Assembly (NCBI GenBank): GCA_040391785.1
Contig: JBEBXH010000017.1
Span: 13,073-77,072, forward strand
Length of the DNA stretch: 64,000 nucleotides
Source of the DNA: UBA5239 sp040391785
GTDB lineage: Bacteria; Verrucomicrobiota; Lentisphaeria; Victivallales; Victivallaceae
Reading direction: 5' to 3'
The notes under the pieces were generated by a model. That model did no database searches, was not told where the DNA came from, and was given only the letters and a program-made list of their open reading frames with translations. The position numbers and the translations under genes are program-made. Below, one piece after another: positions 1 to 9,285 of this stretch. How positions within the stretch are numbered: the stretch's first letter is position 1; each line of letters starts with the position of its first letter.

Positions 1-713
1 ATTCCGTCCAGATCCGAATCCCAGGGCAGAATAGTTGCTACCCAACCATTGATTTTGGAGCTTTCGATCGCGATCGGACGTGCCCCGCCGTCGACAAACG
101 CGGCATGGGCATTGCCCATCGTCCGGCTGGGAACCGAAACCCGGTGCCGCGCGATCGCCCACCCGGTCTGCGCGTCGAAATACCCGGAATAATCGTTAAC
201 ATAAGCAGCCACGCCGCTTTTGATCCCCCGGGTTTCGACGAATGACAGCATTTCCGTGGGGCGCTTCACCTGAGTGACCTTGACGATCTTGGAACGGAAC
301 GTATTGTTGTAACCGTACGATATGCTGTACGAAAGCCTGTATTTGCGCACCGACTCCTGAGTGTCCTGCGCCAGGTGAGTCGGGCACCACCAGACCGGGT
401 TGCCGGCCATGGCGTCCGGACTTCCGGTCTGGAAAAATCCGTCGCCGGGGCCGGGAGCGGTCTGTATGTACGGATATAGCCTCGCCGGGTAAATCCAGAC
501 ATTGGTCGAGTTTGCATTGTACGGCAGCATGATATCGTCCCAGTCGTTGGCATACATCAGAGCACTGCTGCCCACCTGCTTGATATTGCTCAGGCACGAT
601 GTCGCCATGGCGCTTTTCCGGGCATTGGACAGTGCCGGAAGCAGCATTGCCGCCAGTATCGCGATGATCGCAATTACCACCAGCAACTCGATAAGTGTGA
701 AAACTTTTCTCAT
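1..713 (-). CDS. DUF1559-type pseudopilin (partial, C-terminus beyond window)
   Basis: The frame is open from the ATG at 713 to the left window edge with no stop, so about 237 residues are visible. The N-terminus carries the type IV prepilin/type II pseudopilin signature (MRKVFTLIELLVVIAIIAI) followed by LLPALSNARKSA, as in short DUF1559 proteins. A C-terminal FVDGGA motif matches the family's FxDGH region. The residue before the FTLIE motif is Val, not the usual Gly. The product is expected to sit in the inner membrane by its N-terminal helix and possibly assemble into a pseudopilus. It lies downstream of the sensor regulator at 744-1793 on the same strand, which is the cassette order seen elsewhere here; the expected enzyme gene would be outside the window. 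Confidence 0.85.
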   Translation of the reverse strand, partial: MRKVFTLIELLVVIAIIAILAAMLLPALSNARKSAMATSCLSNIKQVGSSALMYANDWDDIMLPYNANSTNVWIYPARLYPYIQTAPGPGDGFFQTGSPDAMAGNPVWWCPTHLAQDTQESVRKYRLSYSISYGYNNTFRSKIVKVTQVKRPTEMLSFVETRGIKSGVAAYVNDYSGYFDAQTGWAIARHRVSVPSRTMGNAHAAFVDGGARPIAIESSKINGWVATILPWDSDLDG

Positions 714-743
714 GAAACCCTCCTGTTACTTGTTTGTTCCTGT

Positions 744-1793
744 TTAAAAATCCAATTTCCAACGAAATACTTCCGGCTCGAATGTCCGGTGTCCATTCTG
801 CAGCATGCCCATCATTTTCTGCGCGGCACGCTTGCCGATTTTCATGAAAAGCTCCTGGTCCATGCCGGAATGCAGGCAATGAATCTGCAGCCCGGGATAC
901 TTCCGCCTCAGTTCGCTTTCATCCAGGCCGTTGCTCAAAAGCAGCTTGACCTTCCGTCCATCCGGGTGGTCCTTCAGGATATTCAGCACCGTGAAATGCA
1001 GCGAGTTCTCCCATTCGCAGAAAATACCGTCGATCGTCCCGGCGTCAAGCAGCGCCGGCAGCACTTTCTCGGCCTCCTCGGAATCCATGATGCGCAACTC
1101 CGGTTCGAACAATCCATGCGGTTTCAGGGCCTCGCCAAATCCACGGAACATGCTCGGGCTCGCCCCGCAGAACAGCACCCGCCGGCAATTCCGGTTGACA
1201 AAATACTGTCCCCGCGCAAAGCCGCTGTATTCATAGTCCACTCCGACATAATTGCTTTTGGCCCGGACAAAATCGCTCCACGCCGGAGTCGTCGCCACCA
1301 CCGGGTACCCCTCGTCGATCATCCGGTCGATGGCCGGCACGTAAAAATCCTCCGGGCCCATCCAGAAAATACCGTCCGTCCCGATGTTGTAGATCTCCTC
1401 CACCGCATGCTCCGGCGAACTGTCCAGCGTGACAAACGTGGTCATGCAGCTGATTTTCTTCAGTTCATAAAGAAACGCCCCCAGCACCACCGTGGCATAA
1501 CTGTCCACATACACGCAGCTCCCGCTGGTACCGATAATACCGACCGAGTACGGCACCGCATGCGAATAAGCGGGATTCGAAAACACCCCCCGCCGCTTCG
1601 GCAGCTGGATCAGATAACCGATTTTCAGCAAGTCCGCCACTGCCCGGTGCGCGGTGATCCTGCTGACATTGAACTTCTTGCACAGTTCAAGTTCATTCAT
1701 CAGCAATTCCGGTTCCGGCCCGGACTTGGCCACACATTGAATCAGAAACCGCTTGATCGGCTGTGTGAGAAGTACCTGTTTCCGGAAAACCAT
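744..1793 (-). CDS. GntR-type winged-helix regulator with LacI-like sensor domain
   Basis: 349 residues. Residues about 1-70 form a winged-helix DNA-binding domain (LCKKFNVSRITAHRAVADL, then a GYLIQLPKRRGVF wing). Residues about 85-349 resemble a LacI/periplasmic-binding-protein sugar sensor (VGIIGTSGS, GTDGIFWMGPE, VGVDYEYSGFARGQYFV). I chose the ATG at 1793 because AGAAGGTGG lies just upstream; a longer frame reaches 1844 without a comparable ribosome site. It probably senses a saccharide and controls itself and the pseudopilin downstream. A promoter lies at 1834-1861 and a perfect inverted repeat at 1891-1908. Confidence 0.8.
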   Translation of the reverse strand: MVFRKQVLLTQPIKRFLIQCVAKSGPEPELLMNELELCKKFNVSRITAHRAVADLLKIGYLIQLPKRRGVFSNPAYSHAVPYSVGIIGTSGSCVYVDSYATVVLGAFLYELKKISCMTTFVTLDSSPEHAVEEIYNIGTDGIFWMGPEDFYVPAIDRMIDEGYPVVATTPAWSDFVRAKSNYVGVDYEYSGFARGQYFVNRNCRRVLFCGASPSMFRGFGEALKPHGLFEPELRIMDSEEAEKVLPALLDAGTIDGIFCEWENSLHFTVLNILKDHPDGRKVKLLLSNGLDESELRRKYPGLQIHCLHSGMDQELFMKIGKRAAQKMMGMLQNGHRTFEPEVFRWKLDF

Positions 1794-1833
1794 AGAACCA
1801 CCTTCTTTCGTTATCGATGACTGTTTGATAATA

Positions 1834-1861
1834 ATTATACACACAGGATCGGATTTTGCAA
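1834..1861 (-). promoter_or_regulatory. Sigma-70-type promoter of the regulator at 744-1793
   Basis: On the minus strand, TTGCAA (1856-1861) is separated by 16 bp from a perfect TATAAT (1834-1839). It points at the regulator about 40 bp downstream. Confidence 0.55.
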
Positions 1862-1890
1862 TAGCCGGAAACCATAATTTCTCAAATTTA

Positions 1891-1908
1891 TGTCATATTG
1901 ATATGACA
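1891..1908. promoter_or_regulatory. Candidate operator, TGTCATAT-TG-ATATGACA
   Basis: A perfect 8-bp inverted repeat with a 2-bp centre lies about 30 bp upstream of the regulator's -35 box, between it and the divergent lipoprotein gene. Its size and symmetry fit a dimeric winged-helix regulator, most simply the neighbour at 744-1793. Confidence 0.45.
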
Positions 1909-2073
1909 CTAATTATCCTTAAAGTTCTATCGATATCGCATTGCCATTAAAAAATCCCACAATGGAATATCGCAAGATTCCATACTTCCATAATTGATTT
2001 TTCACGCCCAGGATGTACAGTTAAAGGCAGGGGACAATGAAGTCAAAGAAATATTGTTTAAGGAGATATTATT

Positions 2074-2631
2074 ATGAGACACACCATATTCCTGATTGCC
2101 GCCATCCTGTCCGCCGTGTTCCTGGCCGGCTGCCAGAGCCCCAAAACCGAACCCGGCAATCCGGGCGCCGTGCTGTACGCCGAATGTTACGAAGCCGCCC
2201 GCGCTTCGGTCCAGAGCGCTCTCACCAGCCCGAACTTCACCGGCTTTCTCGCCCAGTACCGCGGTGAGAAAGGCGACCAGAACGCTATTCCGCTGCTACA
2301 GATCGCTTCTCTGAAAAATCAGACCCGCGACACCAATCTGCAGATGAATCTGGTCATCGAGGAACTCTGCACGGCCCTGAAAAATTCCGGCCAGGTCACG
2401 ACCATGCTGTGCCCCGTGGGAGACACCCCGCAGCCGGCCGCCAAAGACACCGAAAGCCCCCGGCTGAACATGGATGGCGCCATCACCTCCAACACCACCA
2501 CCGAAGGCGGCACCACGGAACAGGTCTACACCTTCAACCTCCGGATCACCGACACTCAAACCGACCGTGTGATCTGGTCGGGCAGCCAGAAATTCGGCAC
2601 CCGGAAAACCCGCAACGTGGTCAACTGGTAA
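2074..2631 (+). CDS. LpoB-like outer-membrane lipoprotein
   Basis: 185 residues. The N-terminus MRHTIFLIAAILSAVFLAGC is a lipoprotein signal with a lipobox (LAGC, Cys about 20). The mature part has the layout of LpoB/PBP-activator proteins: IASLKNQTRDTNLQMNLVIE, then a C-terminal YTFNLRITDTQTDRVIWSGS segment. LpoB-type proteins contact penicillin-binding proteins from the outer membrane, so a cell-wall synthesis role is inferred from resemblance only. AAGGAGAT at 2060-2067 supports the ATG at 2074. It appears monocistronic. Confidence 0.65.
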   Translation: MRHTIFLIAAILSAVFLAGCQSPKTEPGNPGAVLYAECYEAARASVQSALTSPNFTGFLAQYRGEKGDQNAIPLLQIASLKNQTRDTNLQMNLVIEELCTALKNSGQVTTMLCPVGDTPQPAAKDTESPRLNMDGAITSNTTTEGGTTEQVYTFNLRITDTQTDRVIWSGSQKFGTRKTRNVVNW

Positions 2632-2720
2632 TAGGAAATTTTTCCGAAAAACGCGAAAATCAGCCAGGAACGCTGACCCACAAACCAGTGAACTTTTTGC
2701 CGTTAATTTCGTTTGGGCTA

Positions 2721-2749
2721 TTGACAATTCCGCATGGCTCTGCTATAAT
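2721..2749 (+). promoter_or_regulatory. Consensus sigma-70 promoter of the regulator at 2801
   Basis: Perfect TTGACA (2721-2726), a 17-bp spacer and perfect TATAAT (2744-2749). An imperfect inverted repeat, TTATGAA-ACAG-TTCATTAA, just downstream at about 2762-2780 could be an autoregulatory operator. Confidence 0.75.
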
Positions 2750-2800
2750 ATAATGTAACGGTTATGAAACAGTTCATTAACAGATAAGAAGCAGAGCATC

Positions 2801-3886
2801 ATGCCACCAAAAAAGAAGTACAACGAAATGCTGCGCAGTGATATCCTTCAGGCGCGTTTCAGCTATGACGAGCCGCTGCCGTCTTTTCGCCAGCTGGCCG
2901 AGCGCTACGCCTGCAGCACCGCCACCATCAAGCGAATGGTCGACAACCTGCAGGACGAGGGACTGGTGGTCACCATTCCCGGCAAAGGCTCGTTTTTCAC
3001 CGCCGGCAAGCCGGTGCCGCGCCGCCCGCAGAATAATATTATCGGCATTGTCACGGTTCACAACCTCTGGCAGGAAAATTTCATCAAATGCCGCAACGAA
3101 TGGCTGAACCAGGGCTGGATGTTCGCGATTTACGATGCGTTTTTCGACCGGCAGGCCCCGAATCAGGAACGCCAGTTTCTGCTGCAGGCGCAGGCGGAAG
3201 GGTTCCGCTCGGTGGTCATGGTGCCAACGCCGTTCAGCTCGGAAAACACGTCGCTGTTTCGCAAGCTGCGGCAGGAGGGCATCAAAATCGCCCACATTGC
3301 GCCCGACCTGGCGGATCTGCCGCAGGAAACCTTTTTCCTGCAGGATCACATTTCCGGCGGCAGGCTGGCGGTCAAAGCCGCCCGCGAGCGTGGTTATGAA
3401 TTCGGCGTTTTCACCGACATTTCGCTGCCCAGCGCGTTCAAGCGATTGATGCATCAGGGGATCGTCCAGCAGGCCGAAATTTCCGGCTTGAAGCTGCTTC
3501 CGGCCTTGAATATCGGTTACTGGAACGACGACGCTCCGGCCGGCGAAACCGAAACGCGCCGCCTGTACAAACAGTCAAAAATACAGGGCTACGTCGACAT
3601 CCTGCGCTCGCTGCCGCCCCGAACGGCGCTGTTCTGCGCCCAGAGCGACTTGGCCGACAGTTTGTGCACGGTCCTGAAACACAGCGGTCTGGAGCCCGGC
3701 AAAGATATCGGAGTCCTGGCCCTCGACAACAATACCCCCGGCCCGCGTCCGGTCAGCACCGTCACCTACGATGTCGCCGATCAGATCCGTACCGCGCTGA
3801 ATTACGCCACGGACAATTCCATCAGCGCCATCAAGCCGATCCAGCAATATTTTCAGCCGGAATTCACCGATAACAATACGCTATAA
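2801..3886 (+). CDS. GntR-type regulator with LacI-like sensor domain
   Basis: 361 residues. The N-terminal winged helix is clear: LPSFRQLAERYACSTATIKR, then LQDEGLVVTIPGKGSFF. From about residue 80 a periplasmic-binding-protein-like sensor domain begins (NNIIGIVTVHNLW), with a typical late strand DIGVLALDNNTPG. This composition marks regulators responding to small sugars. It is followed 18 bp later by the GH99-like gene at 3905 and then a pseudopilin, all on one strand, so it probably controls that cassette and itself. The consensus promoter ends about 50 bp upstream. Confidence 0.82.
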   Translation: MPPKKKYNEMLRSDILQARFSYDEPLPSFRQLAERYACSTATIKRMVDNLQDEGLVVTIPGKGSFFTAGKPVPRRPQNNIIGIVTVHNLWQENFIKCRNEWLNQGWMFAIYDAFFDRQAPNQERQFLLQAQAEGFRSVVMVPTPFSSENTSLFRKLRQEGIKIAHIAPDLADLPQETFFLQDHISGGRLAVKAARERGYEFGVFTDISLPSAFKRLMHQGIVQQAEISGLKLLPALNIGYWNDDAPAGETETRRLYKQSKIQGYVDILRSLPPRTALFCAQSDLADSLCTVLKHSGLEPGKDIGVLALDNNTPGPRPVSTVTYDVADQIRTALNYATDNSISAIKPIQQYFQPEFTDNNTL

Positions 3887-3904
3887 ACCAAACAGGAGTG
3901 AACG

Positions 3905-6328
3905 ATGTTTCGATTTGCAATGATTGCATTACTGACAGTTAATGCGGTTTACTTGAATGCCAACGATCAACGTCCGGCGTTCGACAAAAGTGCTTACAAG
4001 AATACGATGTGGACCCAGGCGAACCCGTGGTTCCCGCCCAATATGGACCGTGTATTCCGGGCGGGCGGTCCCGATTACGCCATGAAACGCTACCCGGCAA
4101 ATGCCGTCGACATGTGGGCGGAAGTGGCGAAAGTCGCCAAGTCATACGGCCTCACCGGCATCCAGATGGAAGTCATGATTCATGTGCCGCCGGACACCGG
4201 CACGCTGAAAAATATGTTGGAGGGCTTTAAACGCGCCGGCAACGATTTCAAGCTCGCCTTCATGATCTCGCCGTGGGGCAATGCTCAACAATTCGCCGAA
4301 TTCTTTGACCTGATGGCCGACGAACTCGCCAACCATCCTAACGTCTACCGCCTCGGCGGCCGCCCGGTCATCACGCTGTATCAGGACCGCGCGATCAACA
4401 AAACTCCGCCCGAGCAATGGCAGAAGTGGTTCAAACCGGTCGAGGACAAGCACGGCCCGATGATTTTCCTGATCGATGCGGCGTTTGCCGAGCCCGGCTC
4501 GGTGGAGAAAATACTGCCGTATGTGGACGGTATCACCATGTACGGCAACTGGAGCATAGCCATGCAGCGCGACCTCTTCAAGCACGTGGTCCCGGTCATG
4601 AAAAACAAATACCCGGACAAGATTTTCGAGGCGGCGGTGCATGCGACTTACCTGTCGCACTTCAGCGGCGGCGGCGTGCGCCCGCGGCTGCTGGATAAGT
4701 ATCTGGCGTCGTGGAATATGACAGCCGCGGCCAAGCCGGACGCCATTGTCCTGACCAACTTTTTCGACATCTACGAGAACTCCCGCGTTCTGCCGAGTTA
4801 TGAACTCGAAGATGTGCTGTTGAAAACCGCCAAGGCCCGGATGGCGGACTTCGCCGGGCAGAAGCTCCCCGGCGACAATCAGCCGGACTTCCGGCTCGTC
4901 AACTTCACCGGCATTCTGATCGGTCAGGACGCCGCCTTCGACGTGGTCGGCTTCCCGGTCAATCTGGTCAACAAAAATTTCGAATTGACGCTTGAGCTGC
5001 TGGCCCCGAACGGCAACGTCGTCCACACCTTTCCGAAGTTCAGCCTGAATCTGGAGAAGCTCGCAGTCGGCCGCAATAATCTGTCTACGTTGACACTGGC
5101 GGAGCATTACGCCTTGATTCCGCGCCTCTCATGGCAGCAATCCGGCGGCACGATCCGTGGTTCCATGACCGGCATGCCGACCAATCTGGTCAGCTCGATG
5201 CTGCCCCACCGGCTTTTCTGGAGCCGCGGCTCGCAGAACCGCCTGGCGATGAAATCGGTCGCACCGTGGAGCCTCAACGGCTGCGGCACCGGCGAAATGG
5301 CGCAATACCCTGCGGACGGCGTCGGCGTCATCCTCTCCAATTCCATCCAGGAAGCGCCGTGGTACCACCAACGTACCGACACCGCGGGCGACCACGTCCG
5401 GATCATGCGCAACGGCCTGGAACTCACCAGTTTCAGCAAACGCGACCTGAACCTCGCCATGCCGGTTCACCTGCCCGACCCCGGCGGCAGCATCGACTAT
5501 TATCACCTCGAACTGGAAAACCGTCACGGTGTGCGCTTTACCACTCAGCCGGTTTATCTGACCGCCAACCGCCGTCCCGGCAAAGTCACAGTACCGGTTT
5601 TGACCACCGGCAACCGGATCGCTTCCGCGCAGATCGACGCCGCCCGGATTCCGTTTTTCTACTACCCCGGCAATGAATTCACCGGCAATCTGTGGCGCGA
5701 CCAGTCCGGTTACGAGCATCACGGCCACGTCAACGCCCGCTGGGACGGCGGCAAGCTCGCCACCACCGGGTATCACTACGAGCACCTCGGTATCCCCGGC
5801 TCCGGCGACCCGGCCGGGGACCCGTCGTTTGAACGCGATGCGGACGGCTCCGGGTTCCGCCGCTTCAAAGGCGCGGGGTTCGTCGCCATGATGGGCGGCA
5901 CCGCGTTCCCTTACGCCTCGACTTGGGAAATGGAACTCCGCATCCCCGAGGCCCGCCAGCAGGCGATCCTCAGCACGATCCAGAATCAACTGAATATTGC
6001 CATGAGCAGCGATGGTTACCTCACCGTCAGCCGGAGCAACCCATCCTCGAAACAAAGCGCCGTGTTGAAATCCAAGGCCCCCTTCCCGCTCGGCGCCTGG
6101 ACCAAACTCACCGTCGTTTACGATATGGCGAAACTCCGCTTTTACCTCAATGGCGAACTGCAATCCGAAGCCGCCATCCCGCCGGACCGCGCCCATGAAG
6201 ACTTGAACTCGGTATACTTCGGAGCCAGGGCCAGATTTCCGCACGGCTGCTTAGAGCCCTATTATCAGGGCGACCTCCGCAACCTCCGGCTGTACGGCAG
6301 AAACTTATCCATGGAAGAATGGTTATAA
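3905..6328 (+). CDS. Secreted GH99/GH71-like glycoside hydrolase with C-terminal LamG-like domain
   Basis: 807 residues. The N-terminus is a signal-peptide-like hydrophobic segment (MFRFAMIALLTVNAVYLNA). Residues about 25-330 look like the barrel of GH71/GH99-type endo-acting enzymes, with MWTQANPWFPPN, GLTGIQMEVMI, NVYRLGGRPVITLYQ, YVDGITMYGNW and TNFFDIYENSRVLP. Residues about 330-560 are beta-rich linkers. Residues about 590-800 resemble a LamG/concanavalin-like domain (FYYPGNEF, LWRDQSGYEHHG, WTKLTVVYDMAKLRFYLNGE, DLRNLRLYGR). A paralogue with the same architecture lies at 39855-42332. Substrate is unknown; an alpha-mannan- or glucan-type target is only a guess from the family. ACAGGAG precedes the start. 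Confidence 0.7.
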   Translation: MFRFAMIALLTVNAVYLNANDQRPAFDKSAYKNTMWTQANPWFPPNMDRVFRAGGPDYAMKRYPANAVDMWAEVAKVAKSYGLTGIQMEVMIHVPPDTGTLKNMLEGFKRAGNDFKLAFMISPWGNAQQFAEFFDLMADELANHPNVYRLGGRPVITLYQDRAINKTPPEQWQKWFKPVEDKHGPMIFLIDAAFAEPGSVEKILPYVDGITMYGNWSIAMQRDLFKHVVPVMKNKYPDKIFEAAVHATYLSHFSGGGVRPRLLDKYLASWNMTAAAKPDAIVLTNFFDIYENSRVLPSYELEDVLLKTAKARMADFAGQKLPGDNQPDFRLVNFTGILIGQDAAFDVVGFPVNLVNKNFELTLELLAPNGNVVHTFPKFSLNLEKLAVGRNNLSTLTLAEHYALIPRLSWQQSGGTIRGSMTGMPTNLVSSMLPHRLFWSRGSQNRLAMKSVAPWSLNGCGTGEMAQYPADGVGVILSNSIQEAPWYHQRTDTAGDHVRIMRNGLELTSFSKRDLNLAMPVHLPDPGGSIDYYHLELENRHGVRFTTQPVYLTANRRPGKVTVPVLTTGNRIASAQIDAARIPFFYYPGNEFTGNLWRDQSGYEHHGHVNARWDGGKLATTGYHYEHLGIPGSGDPAGDPSFERDADGSGFRRFKGAGFVAMMGGTAFPYASTWEMELRIPEARQQAILSTIQNQLNIAMSSDGYLTVSRSNPSSKQSAVLKSKAPFPLGAWTKLTVVYDMAKLRFYLNGELQSEAAIPPDRAHEDLNSVYFGARARFPHGCLEPYYQGDLRNLRLYGRNLSMEEWL

Positions 6329-6352
6329 CTTATAGAAAAAGGAGCTGAACTT

Positions 6353-7066
6353 ATGAACAAAAAATCCGCAATTTTCACCCTCATTGAACTCCTGGTCGTG
6401 ATCGCCATCATCGCCATCCTGGCGGCGATGCTGCTGCCGGCCTTGAACCAGGCCCGGGAAAAAGCCCGTGCCGCCAGCTGCAGCAACAACCAGAAGCAAC
6501 TGACCTCCGCACTGATTTTCTATACCAACGATTACGACGCATTTTTCCCGCCGGCCTATGGCCAGGATAAAATCTGGGCCATGAAAATCCTGCCGTATGT
6601 CGGAATCGAAAACACCGTCGCGGAATGGAACCCGCAGAAGTACCAGGTCTACCGCTGCCCGACCGACAATTTTTCCCAGTCATGGATGATTACCAACAAT
6701 CATTACGGCAAAAACAGCTATGTCGCCAATCTCTCCGTCATAGACGCCCTCGGCGATGACCGCAACGTCGACGGCTGGAAGGGGCCCCGGAAAATATCCG
6801 GCTCCAAGAACCCCTCGTCGCTGATCCTGCTGGCGGAATTTCATAACTCCATGAACGCGGTTCACTGGAGCGACGGCAACGACGTCAAGTGTTACAATTC
6901 CGGCTACGTCGCGGAATACACCATTCAAGGCGGCACCGACTTAACCGACCCCGGCAAACGCGGCTACCACAGCAGCCAGAACAACTGGAGCTTCGTCGAC
7001 GGCCACTCCGCCCGGTCTAGCTATCAAGCCACCCGCCAACCGCTCAACCTCTGGACCTGGAAATAA
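6353..7066 (+). CDS. DUF1559-type pseudopilin
   Basis: 237 residues. The prepilin-like N-terminus is FTLIELLVVIAIIAILAAML followed by LPALNQAREKARAASCSNNQ; the C-terminal motif is FVDGHSARS. The conserved Glu at +5 is present, but the -1 residue is Ile rather than Gly. It follows the GH99-like gene by 24 bp with AAAAGGAGC before the ATG, so it is probably cotranscribed with the enzyme and the regulator at 2801. Expected inner-membrane/periplasmic pseudopilus-like protein; its exact role in these cassettes is unknown. Confidence 0.88.
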   Translation: MNKKSAIFTLIELLVVIAIIAILAAMLLPALNQAREKARAASCSNNQKQLTSALIFYTNDYDAFFPPAYGQDKIWAMKILPYVGIENTVAEWNPQKYQVYRCPTDNFSQSWMITNNHYGKNSYVANLSVIDALGDDRNVDGWKGPRKISGSKNPSSLILLAEFHNSMNAVHWSDGNDVKCYNSGYVAEYTIQGGTDLTDPGKRGYHSSQNNWSFVDGHSARSSYQATRQPLNLWTWK

Positions 7067-7068
7067 CC

Positions 7069-9285
7069 TCAGAAGCGGACGCTGATCTTGCCCGGCGCGG
7101 TTAGCTTGCCGCGGACGGTATTTCCCTCCGCGACACCGATGGACGCGGATTTCGGCGCCCGGTCGAAAATCAGTTCGAATTCACCGTGATAAGCGGTTTC
7201 CAGAATCAGCTCGTCGCCGCACTGTTCGGCCGAAATGATCTTGACATTGGCATCCAGCAGCTGCGGCGCATCCGTGACCGGGCTGACCGCCAGCAGGCGG
7301 CTGGCATGCGCCCGGAGCTCGAATTTCATTTCACCGGCAAAGTCGAATGTTTCACCGCTCCAGACATCCGTCAGGCGGTAATTTCCTTCGGCCAGCTTCA
7401 GGTCCCTGGCATTGAATTCGATTGTTTTGAGCTCTTCGCCGGTATTGAAAATGCCTACGGTCCGCAGCGGCAGCGCCGGATTTCCTTCCAACGTGCTGAA
7501 ATGCGGTGTTTTGAAATAGAGTGTGTCCGCCAGTTTGTGCTTTTTGGCCCGGTAATCGTAACGCGCCAGATAAACGTCCTGCCCGTTGTTCGGATTGCAG
7601 ACGGCTTTTTTCAACATGCCGACGCGCGGATGATCCTGATGCTGACTCAGCAGTCCGGCAATTTCCACCATCGAATGTGTGACCAGGCAGTAGTTGATGC
7701 AGAACGCCGCTTCATCATCCGACAGCCCCGGCAGCAGCCCCACCGAATCGCTGTTCGGCACAAACAAATCGCCGATGTGCAGCGCAAAACACGCCACGCC
7801 CCACAGGAAATTCGTCCGCACATAATCCCAGTTGCCGCCGCCGATATCGATGCCGTAACGGTAGTTGGTGAAAAATTCGCCGAGAAATGGATTGCCCATC
7901 ACGATATCGCAGCCGGTCTGCAGATAGGCGTCGGCGGGAATGCGCTTGCGAACCTCCTTCAGCCACCAGTCGCGCCACTGATAACCGGACGCGTCCTTGC
8001 GTGCCAGCAAGTCGTGACTGTCCTCAAACGCATAGCTCCAGAAGTCGTGTTTCATCCCCTCGAAACCGTATTCACGGAAAAATGCATCCAGTGCCTTCTC
8101 CATATATTCCCGGACCTCCGGCAAACTCACATCCAGCGGCGCGCTCTTCGCCACCCGGTAATCGTAGTCAAAAAACCACTCCGGGCGCTCCTTGTAAATC
8201 GGCGTATCCTTGGGGCAGAAACCGCCGATCCATACCGCCGGGCGTAGCCCCGCCTCGCGTACCTTGTCGGCAAAATACCTCAAACCGTGCGGAAATTTCA
8301 CTTTGTCCACTCCGGCCTCGCCCTCATACGGCATGCCGAGTCCATGCGCAATCTGAACTCGCGTGGCCTCCGCCGCATAACCGTCGTCCACCTGCAGCCA
8401 TTTGACCATGGGGTAATTCTTCCCCAGGAATTCCGCTTCACGCAGCAACATTTCCTCACTGATATTCCGGGACAACCCGTCGTTCCACGATCCCCAGACC
8501 ATCGAGTCGCGGTTGATCGCACTCGCGCCGTACATCGGCGGCAGGTGCTTGCGGAGCTCGGTACTGTAGCGTTCGAAAAGCAGTTCGAGATCATCGGCAT
8601 GCTCCGTTGTGCCGAGGTACCATTCATCGACCAATGCCTCGCCAGGGGCCAGTTCCAGATACCCGATCGCCTTGAACCCGGAAAAAATCTCCAGCCGCAC
8701 CGCATTGTCCTGGTGCGACACCAGATAATTATGGTAAAAAACTTTCTGGCTCAGCGTACCGTGCACCAACCCATGATTGCCGCCGTAATTGCCGAGCAGA
8801 ATCGCTGGAAACGGCTGGTACGGCGAGCGTCCGATTCGGTCGCAAACCACGCCGGGGTCCGCCCAGCGGTTTCCCGCCTGCGCATCAAACGCGCTGTCTT
8901 TCGCGTCCTCCGCCGAGCGGTTGTAATCAACGGCGAAGGTCATCCGTTCATAAATCCGCGGGTTTTCGTTGTGATAGAAATAATCATCTTCCGCCGCACC
9001 GCCGAAGTAAATGCCGTCCAGCATCACGCCGAGCTCAACCAACTTCCGCGCCTGCCCGGATTCATTGCGGAAATAACGCCGGCAGAGAATCTCGTCGCCC
9101 TTGATCTGGAAATGAAAGTCCTCGCCGAATTCATTGCCATAACGGCAACTAACCCGAATATAGTTCATACCGGCATTTTCACGGACTTCACCCGGCAGCA
9201 CCCGGCCTTCGGTGGTTACGGCGAATGACTGGAACCGGATTTTCCCTGAGTTCAGGGCGGACAGGGCTGTTTCAAATTTTTCCAT
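7069..9285 (-). CDS. GH36-like alpha-galactosidase
   Basis: 738 residues, a normal length for GH36, with no signal peptide, so probably cytoplasmic. The N-terminal third is a beta-rich domain. The barrel shows clan-D motifs: KWLQVDDGYAA near residue 310, LRPAVWIGGF near 360, and GFEGMKHDFWSYAF near 415, whose Asp is the likely nucleophile by comparison with the KxD motif of GH36. GH36 enzymes remove terminal alpha-galactose (some act on N-acetylgalactosamine or raffinose-type sugars). The start overlaps the end of the regulator at 9272-10279 by 14 bases, so the two form an operon. AGAGGAAAT precedes the ATG. Confidence 0.78.
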   Translation of the reverse strand: MEKFETALSALNSGKIRFQSFAVTTEGRVLPGEVRENAGMNYIRVSCRYGNEFGEDFHFQIKGDEILCRRYFRNESGQARKLVELGVMLDGIYFGGAAEDDYFYHNENPRIYERMTFAVDYNRSAEDAKDSAFDAQAGNRWADPGVVCDRIGRSPYQPFPAILLGNYGGNHGLVHGTLSQKVFYHNYLVSHQDNAVRLEIFSGFKAIGYLELAPGEALVDEWYLGTTEHADDLELLFERYSTELRKHLPPMYGASAINRDSMVWGSWNDGLSRNISEEMLLREAEFLGKNYPMVKWLQVDDGYAAEATRVQIAHGLGMPYEGEAGVDKVKFPHGLRYFADKVREAGLRPAVWIGGFCPKDTPIYKERPEWFFDYDYRVAKSAPLDVSLPEVREYMEKALDAFFREYGFEGMKHDFWSYAFEDSHDLLARKDASGYQWRDWWLKEVRKRIPADAYLQTGCDIVMGNPFLGEFFTNYRYGIDIGGGNWDYVRTNFLWGVACFALHIGDLFVPNSDSVGLLPGLSDDEAAFCINYCLVTHSMVEIAGLLSQHQDHPRVGMLKKAVCNPNNGQDVYLARYDYRAKKHKLADTLYFKTPHFSTLEGNPALPLRTVGIFNTGEELKTIEFNARDLKLAEGNYRLTDVWSGETFDFAGEMKFELRAHASRLLAVSPVTDAPQLLDANVKIISAEQCGDELILETAYHGEFELIFDRAPKSASIGVAEGNTVRGKLTAPGKISVRF